Part shown: positions 29,323 to 37,621 of the stretch, one piece after another
How positions within the stretch are numbered: position 1 is the first letter of the stretch
Layout: every line of letters starts with the position of its first letter
Source of the DNA: Methanospirillum lacunae
GTDB taxonomy: Archaea > Halobacteriota > Methanomicrobia > Methanomicrobiales > Methanospirillaceae
Direction of reading: 5' to 3'
Assembly: GCF_003173355.1 (NCBI RefSeq)
Contig: NZ_QGMY01000007.1
Location: 248,001-312,000, forward strand
Length of the DNA stretch: 64,000 nt
Position numbers and translations under genes: made by a program
The notes under the pieces: model-generated
The model's database searches: none
What the model saw: only the letters and a program-made list of their open reading frames with translations
Told to the model about the DNA's origin: nothing

Positions 29323-29336
29323 AAATATGTTTAAGT
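29323..29336 (+). promoter_or_regulatory. Box A promoter element of the tRNA gene
   Basis: AAATATGTTTAAGT centred about 38 nt before the first tRNA base fits an archaeal TATA box. A second AT-rich stretch (CTAATATAAG) lies only ~10 nt upstream of the tRNA and is too close. Confidence 0.45.
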
Positions 29337-29367
29337 GCCTGAAGGTTGTTCTAATATAAGCATCTGT

Positions 29368-29456
29368 GCTGTTGTGGCCTAGCTGGTTAGGGCGCCAGAC
29401 TCATAAGAGAAATCTGAGATATCTGGAGGTCGCGGGTTCGGATCCCGTCAACAGCA
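29368..29456 (+). tRNA. tRNA-Met(CAU) with 15-nt intron
   Basis: Acceptor stem GCTGTTG/CAACAGC, D arm GCCTAGCTGGTTAGGGC, anticodon stem CCAGA/TCTGG, anticodon CAT at 29402-29404, T arm GCGGGTTCGGATCCCGT and discriminator A. A 15-nt intron (29406-29420) sits at the standard 37/38 place. The splice site is a bulge-helix-bulge: CTCA pairs with intron TGAG, with three-base bulges TAA and ATA on each side, closed by a GAAA loop. The mature tRNA has 74 nt, and CCA is not encoded. Elongator tRNA-Met is more likely than initiator, which would normally begin with A; tRNA-Ile2 cannot be fully excluded. Confidence 0.93.
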
Positions 29457-29989
29457 TACTAATTTCAGGTTGGAATTTCTAAACACAATTCCTGCTTGAA
29501 TTGAAGTTCTTTTTTTACATACCAATAAGATTGAAAACTACTAGAAATGAAGAGGCTATCAAAATATCTCCATTACACGTTTAGATCTCTGGTCTGAATT
29601 GCAATACAGACCCCCTTCCTATTACCAAACCATATGGGGCGTAGGGATGGGCGTAATGTATGCGGGGGACTCAGATCATTATCAGAACTTCAACCATAAT
29701 TTGTCCCATTCTTTTAATCATATAAAAGCCCGAAAGATAAATTATCTGTTCACGAATTGTGTCTTCTGAAAGGGGGGTTAATTATCCTCAGAAAATCACG
29801 CTGATGAGAAACTATTTCACGTGACACATCATTGTGGTTCTGCAGACGGATCAGTAAATTCTTACAATAGTTTTGAAAATATCATTTTTGTTGATTAGAT
29901 TCACTTCTATTTTTATGTAATTCTCTGTAGCAGTAAAATCAATTTTTTATCTGCGTCCAACCTTTTGCAAAACCCAGGAACTGAATTTA
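29457..29989. other. Long intergenic stretch between tRNA-Met and the RRM gene
   Basis: 533 nt, AT-rich with stops in all frames. It must carry the promoter of the RRM gene; T-rich DNA (TTTTTATGTAATT near 29910) could be part of it. I see no gene, tandem repeat or clear RNA. Confidence 0.4.
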
Positions 29990-30292
29990 ATGGATGGAAG
30001 TAAGTTATACGTAGGCAATCTCTCCTACTCAACCAAAGAGAATGAGTTATCAGATCTGTTTTCAACATACGGTCAGGTCGTAAGTGCAAAAATTATCGAG
30101 AACAAAGGATTTGGATTTGTCGAGATGGGATCATCAGATGAAGCACAGGCAGCTCTCGATGCACTAAATAACGCTGATTTTGGCGGCAGAACTTTAAAAA
30201 TTGATGAAGCACGCCCGATGCAGCCAAGGACAAATTTTGGCGATAACAGAAGCGGAAGTTCTTCCGGCGGCTATAATAAAAGACGTTACTAA
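29990..30292 (+). CDS. RRM-type RNA-binding protein
   Basis: 100 residues. One RNA recognition motif fills residues 5-78: RNP2 LYVGNL at 6-11, RNP1 KGFGFVEM at 39-46, and LKIDEARP at the end. A Gly/Ser/Arg-rich tail follows (NRSGSSSGGYNKRRY). This is the glycine-tailed RRM protein common in cyanobacteria and some other bacteria, where it helps in the cold; RRM proteins are rare in archaea, so transfer from bacteria is likely. It is transcribed alone and converges with aIF-1A. Confidence 0.92.
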   Translation: MDGSKLYVGNLSYSTKENELSDLFSTYGQVVSAKIIENKGFGFVEMGSSDEAQAALDALNNADFGGRTLKIDEARPMQPRTNFGDNRSGSSSGGYNKRRY

Positions 30293-30411
30293 TTGTAAAG
30301 TAACACAAAAATCCTTTTTCTCACCGATATTCTTTAAAAAGTTTATATCGATGGTTCTATTTTTTTTATTGAATTAACTGGTTTATTCCAGAACCAATAA
30401 AAAACAGAAAT

Positions 30412-30687
30412 TTAGACATACTTATTTCTTCGTAACCAGTCCCGTTGAGGAGGAGTGTATCGATAAATAATGTCACATTTCTCGTCCTGGAATGCCCACG
30501 GGGTTATTAGTATAATGTCCCCTTCACGAATCCAGACACGGCGTTTCATTTTTCCTTTGATTCTACCAAGGCGGCTCACTCCATCTGAACTACGGACTCG
30601 TATATGAAAAGACCCAAGCATTAATTCTGCAATTGCGAATTGTTCACCCTTCCTACTATTAGGAAGTCGGACTCTTATTGTGTCCAC
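30412..30687 (-). CDS. Translation initiation factor aIF-1A
   Basis: 91 residues from GTG 30687. The S1-like OB fold is clear: IAELMLGSFHIRVRSSDGVSRLGRI..KMKRRVWIREGDIILITPW, then the aIF-1A tail DEKCDIIYRYTPPQRDWLRRN. It helps place initiator tRNA on the small ribosomal subunit. The frame remains open for about 28 codons upstream with plausible hydrophilic residues (GDTNTNPAPAVPGQPE) but no ATG, GTG or TTG there. GTG 30687 leaves a short N-terminus, three residues before the conserved IRVR. Confidence 0.9.
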   Translation of the reverse strand: MDTIRVRLPNSRKGEQFAIAELMLGSFHIRVRSSDGVSRLGRIKGKMKRRVWIREGDIILITPWAFQDEKCDIIYRYTPPQRDWLRRNKYV

Positions 30688-31358
30688 TTCAGGCTGTCCA
30701 GGTACCGCTGGTGCCGGATTGGTATTTGTATCGCCATCTATCTGTGTTATCTTATCATCTCCGGTAAAAAGTGCAAAGAAACTACGAAAAACCTGTCAAA
30801 ATGAAAAATTCAAGATTTGAGCAATCAGTTCGCACTAGTAACTATGACGAAATTTCTCTTTTGAAAAAACGTAGTTAGTTGTATAAATAAATGGTGTCTC
30901 AACGTATGTATGTATCGGTGTCAGAAAAAGGAGAGATTGCAAATTTTTTTGAGAAAATCGGTTATCAGAGATAACCGGTCTGACAGTTTGCTGAAGAAAG
31001 AGAATTAAAGAGGATGCATATGGGTAAAGATAAATCAGGTAGAATCTATACCGGGCATCATCTTACCTACACTCTTTATTATTAGAGAAAACCGATTTAA
31101 AAAAGAGTAAATTCTTTGGATTTTATTTAACGGTTAAAATGCAGCTACATTCTCATTTATACCACTGTTGGAGGGGCGACTCTGTTTTTTAAACACCATT
31201 ACTGTGATATCACAAATATAAATCGGTTCAATCCTTTCTTTTCAGGATTAATCCCTCTTCCTGATCCCATTCCATAGTACGATCACAGGATCCTTTCTCT
31301 TCCACGTGTGTCATCCGTTTTCCTTATCAGGGTATGATCTGATAGAATCCCTCAATCT

Positions 31359-31514
31359 TCAAATTGCTTTTGCACCAATGATGGTTTGTCTGGCAAGGAT
31401 GGGGAGCTGTTGATCCTCTATTTCCCGGATAAAATTCTCCATATCTTCATATTTATCCAGTGAATTAGTCCAAACAAGAAACAGAACATATCTCTCAGCT
31501 TTACCAAGATCTAA
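31359..31514 (-). pseudogene. Possible gene remnant downstream of the C39-like peptidase
   Basis: An open frame of 51 codons without a start codon reads like a protein end (AERYVLFLVWTNSLDKYED; then FIREIEDQQLPILARQ). No family is recognised. The rest of the 30688-31530 gap (843 nt) is AT-rich with stops in all frames, and I found nothing else in it. This could be chance. Confidence 0.3.
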
Positions 31515-31530
31515 TTAAGAAAAAGGAGAC

Positions 31531-32904
31531 TCAGGTTGACACTGTTAAATTAACTGTATATGTCCCTGAATTATTGTATTGGTGAGATGGATTCTGCTTT
31601 GTTGAACTGACACCATCACCAAAATTCCAGTTCCAGGATGAAGGACTTCCAGTTGATGCATCATAGAACTGGATGGTGAGAGGGTTTACATTCAAACCAG
31701 GGACACCATAGAATTTTGCGACCGGGAGAGATTTGATATGAATAACGCCTACACCATAATGTTTCATTCTGGCATAATACCCACCCCAGGTCATGTAATG
31801 GTCTGAATAATCCCATGTGTCATGTAAGATGACTTGATCAGTACCAGAATATCCTATTCCAAGCATTGTATGTCCACTCACCTGAATAAGAACTGGATAA
31901 CCTGCATCAATTTCTGCTTTATATTGAGCATAGGTAAACCCATATCTATAACCCATGGAGTCGATATACTGGTTATAATTTGTTAGGACACTGTAACCGC
32001 GTGATTCGGCAAACAGTCTCATACCATGCATCCCATCGCGGCTAAAGTAGTCGTAATCTTTAAAATCATATGTGGGTGAACCATCTGCATACCACCAGAA
32101 AGTGGTACTTCCATCACCATTTCCATATTTTTGGTTCATATTTGTACCCATATAATCGGCGATACAATCCTGAGGTGTATGCTCTGCCCAGGAACCGTAA
32201 TATGGATCTACACCGGAGCCATATGCATAGTAATAATCATCCTTGTGCCCTTTTGTTGCCCTCCCATCAAGCCCATATTGAGATGCTGACAACGGGCACT
32301 GACCATACCCTTCAGATGAGGAACCCCAGACGGTGTTGGTTAATGGGAACACTCCGCCATTGGTCGGACCTGTGTAAATATTAGAAAACCCTGCTCTGTC
32401 ATAGTACCCAAACAACATAGTAGCAGAGGTTGCAGAACATCCATATGACCACCTTAATGCAGGGACTTGACTTGAGGGCAGAGTTTTTACAGAAATATCA
32501 CTTTTATCTATGATGTTTGATGCCCCGTTCCACCCATCAGGAGGCAGGCCGGGTCCAACAATTCGTTCATCAATTAGACTGCCATTGAGAATTTGACGTG
32601 ACTTCAGTGTTGTATCCGATGTAGTTAACAAGCCAGAACTGATAGTCGTATTTACTGAAGCGGACATATTTACTGTTGAATTATTTACAGACTGGGTTGT
32701 CAGACCCAGAATAGAATGAGAACCAATCTCTTTAAAAATAGATGTCTCATACCTTTGTCCCATTAAAGAGACATCCAGGACATTTGGAAAATCCAAAGAT
32801 AGGAGACCATTACCAGAGACAGGAAACGTGAGGGCACAAGCAGGGACGGTGAAACCCATAGTGCAACACATCACCAATAACAATGACGAATAACGCAGGT
32901 TCAT
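31531..32904 (-). CDS. Secreted C39-like cysteine peptidase with PKD domain
   Basis: 457 residues. A signal peptide (LLLVMCCTMGFTVPACA) is followed by a ~100-residue Ser/Thr/Asn-rich region, then a papain-like C39-type domain: SYGCSATSATMLFGYYD near 153 with the candidate catalytic Cys, VSGHTMLGIGY near 345 with His, and ILHDTWDYSD near 359 with Asp. The last ~55 residues are one PKD domain (FYDASTGSPSSWNWNFGDG), common on methanogen surface proteins. It has no membrane anchor, so it is probably released or surface-bound through PKD. Peptidase activity is inferred from the triad. Confidence 0.82.
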   Translation of the reverse strand: MNLRYSSLLLVMCCTMGFTVPACALTFPVSGNGLLSLDFPNVLDVSLMGQRYETSIFKEIGSHSILGLTTQSVNNSTVNMSASVNTTISSGLLTTSDTTLKSRQILNGSLIDERIVGPGLPPDGWNGASNIIDKSDISVKTLPSSQVPALRWSYGCSATSATMLFGYYDRAGFSNIYTGPTNGGVFPLTNTVWGSSSEGYGQCPLSASQYGLDGRATKGHKDDYYYAYGSGVDPYYGSWAEHTPQDCIADYMGTNMNQKYGNGDGSTTFWWYADGSPTYDFKDYDYFSRDGMHGMRLFAESRGYSVLTNYNQYIDSMGYRYGFTYAQYKAEIDAGYPVLIQVSGHTMLGIGYSGTDQVILHDTWDYSDHYMTWGGYYARMKHYGVGVIHIKSLPVAKFYGVPGLNVNPLTIQFYDASTGSPSSWNWNFGDGVSSTKQNPSHQYNNSGTYTVNLTVST

Positions 32905-33690
32905 AGTTCTTCTCTTTCAATGATTGATAACCGAAACCATAGCCCTTAATAAATTTGGGAAGGACAAATACGATGTATAAAAGTCAGCGTCATATCTGCA
33001 TATAATAACTTTCAAATGATATGCGGATACTCCCCCCATAATTAGAATGAATCGGTATATTTTTTAAAAATCGTCTGCATGGAAACCAAGCAGGACCAAG
33101 ACTGGTCCCGCCGCCAGTGATTCTGATATTTCGATCGAAGGGCTCCCCGTCGATCTTAATCCAGTCGTACATGGTAAAATCACATGCACTTGAGACGATG
33201 ATGAATCAGATTCCTGAAAAACTATTTACTTGGAGGACGGATGAGGAAAAGCACTTTTCATCAATAATATACAAGATGCTCCAGGGATCATCAAGTAAAT
33301 GTATCGGTTTAAAGGACTTGTAATAAAATTCCTAACAGTATCAGCCTGTAACAGAACCCTTGCCGGGGATGAGAGTGGTTATCATTCACACACCGAAGAA
33401 CAAAGGCCTTCTTTTGGAATGGGCCTTCGAGGCCAGTAAATATGAAGTGAATGTTGGCATGAAAGAGATGACCCCCCATCAAGTGATGATACCCCTATCC
33501 TGGTGAAAAAAAGGAGCAGAATACTGATCTGAATATTCCGGCACTTCGGAAAGTTTCGGACAAATTACAGAAATTTCCGCAACCAATTCAGGCACCAATT
33601 GCAGTCAGATCTAGAATTAATAAATAATAATATAATTTTATGTACTTATTACGGAAATTGTGAGAAAACAGAGAGCAGGATAATTGATTC
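32905..33690. other. Degenerate accessory DNA between the peptidase gene and the replication-protein remnant
   Basis: 786 nt with short open frames only. Fragments read like protein: MRVVIIHTPKNKGLLLEWA in frame from 33369, and LRKVSDKLQKFPQPIQ near 33542. Neither has a full gene around it. They may belong to the same decayed element as 33862-36017. I recognise no family in either. An open stretch on the minus strand (33172-32990) is not convincing. Confidence 0.35.
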
Positions 33691-33861
33691 ATGAGAGTGC
33701 TTGTGTCTCTTCATCTGAAATTTGCAATTCCGCAAATGGAGATCATGATCATCCATCTGGAGAAAATTTACACTCATATTGTAAAAATAGTCGCCATATG
33801 CATTGCAACGATGTCCGCAAATCGTTTGCAGAAACTCATAATGAGTTCAGATAAATCGAAA

Positions 33862-34071
33862 TCTCCGCCAATCCTGGTGAGGAGTCATCTAGGTCCTGGA
33901 AGGGGAGGTGCTCTGATTTTTGCGAGATTGACCAGGGATTTGGCAAAGAGTCATGAAATTCTGTGGTCTGAATGGGTTCATTACATGGAACGGATGCCAA
34001 TAGAGAGACTGTCTATTCATCCTCGAATAAACTGGAAAATCCCGGTCATATTATGCCAAGAGAAAGATTGA
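33862..34071 (+). pseudogene. Decayed second copy of the zinc-finger tail of the element protein
   Basis: The frame contains SEWVHYMERMPIERL...HPRINWKI, which matches SKWVNYQERMTSARL...APRMNRKI in the tail of the 34428-35735 product, and LTRDLAKSHEILW, which matches VSKDLGKCEVCG there. The zinc-binding cysteines of the intact copy are lost. So this is a scrambled duplicate, not a working gene, although the whole frame 33691-34071 is open. Confidence 0.5.
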
Positions 34072-34432
34072 CATTGTCGCATCGTTCAGGTCTTTTCTCG
34101 GTGTGATTTATCCTACATCCCAGGACAGGTTTGCAAATCATTCAGGTCACGGATTCTTTGGAAAGGGTTTGGATATCACCGATGTTAAGGATTACTCTGC
34201 CTCATCACTTCTGATTCTTGTTCGATAACCCCGTGCCCTGGAAGATTGGCAGTCACAAGTAAGATCATTTTGCGAATAGAGGACAGATCACCCGGTTCTG
34301 GATAATATCAAACTCTCTGATGCGATGAAGGAGGTCTTAAAAATAGTTACACCTTCTTTTAAAAAGCCGTTCAAGTACCAACAGTTGACATGGACCGGGG
34401 AGGGAAGACGTCCATCATTCCTGAACGGTGTG
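34031..34432 (+). pseudogene. Middle part of a broken replication/helicase-type element protein
   Basis: One frame reads through two stops (TAA 34226-34228, TAG 34277-34279) as continuous protein: KRKIDIVASFRSFLGVIYP, NHSGHGFFGKGLDITDVKDY, LEDWQSQVRSF, HPVLDNIKLSDAMKEVL, FKYQQLTWTGEGRRPSFLN. It is followed in a neighbouring frame by DMDRGGKTSIIPERCVWWVAK, then by the frame that starts at 34428. Two stops and a frameshift mean a dead gene. The layout suggests a large mobile-element replication or helicase protein; that family guess is uncertain. Confidence 0.6.
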
Positions 34433-35735
34433 TCTGGTGGGTTGCAAAGGTCCTGAGATCCAGCGAAATCCAGATATGCTGCTTGTTCTGGTGAAGGCTC
34501 ATGCTGTGTTGATGCAGAACCAGCGGGAGAGGAGCGAGTCAGAAAACATGGTCATCATCAACGCAACGGTTGAGGACTTCAGGAGTGCCTGCCGGCTGTA
34601 TACAGCCCTGAACGGGACCGATGGAGGTCAGCAGTCCAAGCTGACCAGAAGAGAGTCTGAACTGGTTGAGGCGATCAGAACCCGGGGACAGGGCGAGATC
34701 ACGATCTCGGAGATGCAACATATTACCGGGTGGTCATACTCGGTGATTCATAAGATGCTACATGGTTCAGTCAGTCGCGGGCACCAGTATTCAGGGCTTC
34801 TTGAGAAGTGTCCTGCCATCTCGGTCTGTGACCGGACACTGGTTACCGACGAGGGAGGACTCAATGCAGCTCACCGGAGGTCAAAGGCGTATGCCTGGGA
34901 TCCCTACGTGTATGACTGCTGGATCCCTGATGATGGCTGCTGGCTTGACGGGTACGGGCCAGGTGATATGAATTGGAAGGATCCATCTGGCGGAGATGCG
35001 AACGGTGACGGAAGGATAACGAAAGATTCCACCATTGTATCCGGGGATGGTAGCGGGTTGGAAGAGGATAATCTTAGTAATAATAAGATTATTAGTACTC
35101 ATAACGGAGAATCTGTAAGTATGAAGGAGGGGATCGGAGAGCGATCCTCTGTATGTACACATATACGTGAACTGTCAGGTTCCGCCAGTGTTGATCAAAG
35201 TACCCAATCTGATGATGCTGATTGCCCGGTTTTAAAATCAGGGGATGATTCTTGCAGCCACGAGATCCGTAATCTTCCCGCAGCTGCCTCTGTTCGTTCG
35301 CCAGGTTCTGAGAATTCCGAAGGATCAGGATCTCTTCCTTTGAGCGGGATCAGGTCAGAGGAGTTTACCAGTATAACCGGGGGATTTGGCACCGGTCCCT
35401 GTGACTGTTGCGGGTCTAAATGGGTGAACTATCAGGAGAGAATGACCTCTGCACGTCTGAAAGAGGCTCCACGGATGAACAGGAAGATCTGCAACAAGTG
35501 CTACGAGAGGGTACTCAAGGCCGAGTCGTTACAGGTCCGGGTTCTTCCCGGTGTTCTGAATCCGGAATTGATGACCCGGGTCAGCAAGGATCTCGGGAAG
35601 TGTGAGGTCTGCGGGAGGCAGAAGGCAACCTGGCAGGATCCGGAAACGAAGACTGTGATATGTGAGATCTGCTACCAGAATCTTCCCGGGATAAGGGAGG
35701 CTGCCGATGAGAAAAACGCTGACTCAGTGGTGTGA
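34428..35735 (+). pseudogene. C-terminal part of the broken element protein (HTH and two zinc knuckles)
   Basis: 435 codons from GTG 34428, but the N-terminal part lies in other frames, so this is a truncated gene that could still be expressed. RNPDMLLVLVKAHAVL starts the recognisable part. LTRRESELVEAIRTRG...ITISEMQHITGWSYSVIHKML near 83-130 is a winged helix. A long Ser/Asp/Gly-rich linker follows. The tail has two zinc sites: CDCCGSKW...ICNKCY and CEVCGRQ...ICEICY. I take it for the DNA-binding end of a plasmid or virus replication protein. Confidence 0.6.
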
Positions 35736-35759
35736 GAGGGTCTTGTCTGGGTCTGCTTT

Positions 35760-36017
35760 GTGAGTGGAAATCTGAACCCTGATTCAGTACATGATGCAGT
35801 CCGGGTGATTGTTGACTGTCAGGGGGAGATTATCGGCGGGGTAGAACCTCATCCGGTGTTTCCATCCGATGAGGGTGACCTTCCTGAGTCGGCCTAGGGA
35901 GTTAAGGTGACGATTCCGGTAGAGGGTCCGGTATATATGGTGGTAGCAGAGCAGGTAGGGAATATGCTGGAGAGGCGGTCCAGGAAAAAGGCGGCAGTGT
36001 TTATGCTTATGGAATAA
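35760..36017 (+). pseudogene. Small remnant after the element protein, cut at the AT-rich junction
   Basis: From GTG 35760 the frame reads MSGNLNPDSVHDAVRVIVD and ends at TAG 35895-35897 after 45 residues. The same frame continues with VTIPVEGPVYMVVAEQVGN and then changes abruptly into AT-rich DNA near 36010. The first part may be a real small gene. The change in base composition marks the left edge of the inserted island. Confidence 0.4.
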
Positions 36018-36073
36018 TTTTACAACATGATCAATCAATATTAAATCAAATTAGTCATATTATTGAATATTAT

Positions 36074-36835
36074 ATGCAAGAAGAAACAGAGAACCAGCCT
36101 TTATTTATCGAGATAGATAAAGAAGGATTTATTAATTCAATTGATCAACATTTTGAAAGTAAAATAATTGAACTTCCATCTTTTTATAATCCAATTCATC
36201 CTATTTTTTTAGGAAAATCACATCTGTTTTCGATATATCAAGATTCGTATCTATGTATTTTGTGTGGTTTGTACCATCCAGGTATCATGTTGATGGGACA
36301 ATTATTTGAGATGATTCTAAAAGAAATCATCTTAATTTATGATGGTGTCAATGATGAAAGACCATTAGAATCGATGATTAAATATGCTAAAAATGAAGAC
36401 AACAAAAAAAGACCCATTAATGGACCTCTGTTACCTCTACCAATATTAGATCTATTTACTAGGGTAAAGGATAATATTCGGAACCCGTATATGCATTTAA
36501 ATTATGCCAAAATATTCGGTGATGAAAAAATCAGAGGTTTTAAATTTCCATCTGGTGCTACTTTCGATGAATTAATTGAAAATAGCCAAAAAGCGTTTGA
36601 TAAATTAAATAAAGGAGAGATTAAACTAGTCGATATTGATCCTGTTGTAGATAAGATTATTGCTGACACTACAAAGCGAGATAATGATGCTAAATGGGCA
36701 ATAGAATGGGCTTGGGAACTATTTCCCTTGTTTGAAATGCTAATTGATGAATATCTAACTGAAGACCAATATGAAAAATATGCCATAGAACATAAGGGTG
36801 ATTATGATACTATTCCATCCATTGAATTAGATTAA
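36074..36835 (+). CDS. HEPN-type protein (RNxxxH motif), putative defence RNase
   Basis: 253 residues, very AT-rich codons. I recognise no named family, but VKDNIRNPYMHLNY holds R136-N137 and H141, the R-N-x-x-x-H signature of catalytic HEPN ribonucleases. It lies after a long helix (GIMLMGQLFEMILKEIIL near 70-87), as in HEPN folds. A second helical part is rich in Trp and Glu (WAIEWAWELFPLFEML). HEPN RNases act in toxin-antitoxin, abortive infection and CRISPR systems by cutting RNA. It faces the minus-strand nuclease group 50 nt away. Family by motif only. Confidence 0.7.
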   Translation: MQEETENQPLFIEIDKEGFINSIDQHFESKIIELPSFYNPIHPIFLGKSHLFSIYQDSYLCILCGLYHPGIMLMGQLFEMILKEIILIYDGVNDERPLESMIKYAKNEDNKKRPINGPLLPLPILDLFTRVKDNIRNPYMHLNYAKIFGDEKIRGFKFPSGATFDELIENSQKAFDKLNKGEIKLVDIDPVVDKIIADTTKRDNDAKWAIEWAWELFPLFEMLIDEYLTEDQYEKYAIEHKGDYDTIPSIELD

Positions 36836-36886
36836 GATTGGAAATAATGTTTTAATTTTTATTATTACTTCATTTATGTGTCTTTA

Positions 36887-37225
36887 TTATAGTAATGGAA
36901 ACAGTTTATGATATTTTTTCCAATACTCATTTAATGCAGTTTCGTAATGAGACATAATAATTATTGCATCACTGCTTAATGGTAGGTTTTCCGCATTCAA
37001 TAGATCTAAGAATTCTGCTGATGGCTGATCCACTAGAAGATCTTTTATTTTTGATAATAGAAAGTTTATTTTAGTTATTTTTAATGGGTTTAACTCGTCT
37101 TTTTGTTTACCTTTGGATAATATCTTTAATTCATTAAAAATTCCATCAAACATACTTTTTAATAAATTATATTTTTCCCAATCAACCTCAGAGGGATAAT
37201 TATTCGTAGAGGTTAGTTTCTTCAT
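36887..37225 (-). CDS. Small AT-rich protein, intact member of a tandem pair
   Basis: 112 residues, mostly helical, with no known domain. The start lies directly after the stop of the broken paralogue at 37226-37612, preceded by GAGG at seven bases. SSDAIIIMSHYETALNEYWKK near 81-101 corresponds to NSDVTIMLSQYLESMERYRC in that paralogue, and ELNPLKITKINFLLSKI to EINIFKLNFINKVL. It is the last gene of the minus-strand group with the 38992 nuclease gene, so it may be an accessory or immunity-type partner; that is inferred from position only. Confidence 0.7.
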   Translation of the reverse strand: MKKLTSTNNYPSEVDWEKYNLLKSMFDGIFNELKILSKGKQKDELNPLKITKINFLLSKIKDLLVDQPSAEFLDLLNAENLPLSSDAIIIMSHYETALNEYWKKYHKLFPLL

Positions 37226-37612
37226 TTATAATCCTCTTAAATGAAATTTTTTGGGGGGGTATGTTTTTACTTTTTTATTATAATCATCGGTTATCCAAAT
37301 CCAGTCATTAGAAAATTTTTTAATATTTTCACATCGATATCTTTCCATACTCTCTAAATATTGAGAGAGCATTATAGTAACATCACTATTTGATGGCAAC
37401 TTATCTATCTCAAACACCTCAAAATCTGAAAATGGCTTATTGTTTTCCGATAATAATGTGTTTGCATTTTATAACACTTTATTAATAAAATTTAATTTAA
37501 ATATATTTATCTCATCGTTTGGTTTTTTGCTTGAAAGCAGTGAAACCTCTTTATAAAAAACTTCCATTTGTTCTTGAGTAGTTATAAAAAGTTCTATTAT
37601 TTCTATGTTCAT
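37226..37612 (-). pseudogene. Paralogue of the 36887-37225 gene, broken by one in-frame TAA
   Basis: Starts at ATG 37612 after GAGGTGAT, ten nt past the upstream gene's stop. It reads MNIEIIELFITTQEQ...LNFINKVL, then TAA (37469-37471), then continues in the same frame as NANTLLSENNKPFSDFEVFEIDK and on to the stop at 37226. Only one codon breaks a frame that otherwise aligns end to end with the 112-residue neighbour. A GTG at 37417 could restart the last 63 residues. TAA is not a pyrrolysine codon, so recoding is unlikely. Confidence 0.7.
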
Positions 37613-37621
37613 ATTATCACC

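Noticed and set aside
29801-29860. Possible C/D box small RNA (CTGATGAGA near the start) in the gap before the RRM gene
   Set aside because: No matching D box (CTGA) and no D'/C' pair at proper spacing; the ends do not pair.
37469-37471. Recoding (pyrrolysine or selenocysteine) at the in-frame stop of the small paralogue
   Set aside because: The codon is TAA, whereas pyrrolysine uses TAG and selenocysteine TGA; a plain nonsense change is simpler.
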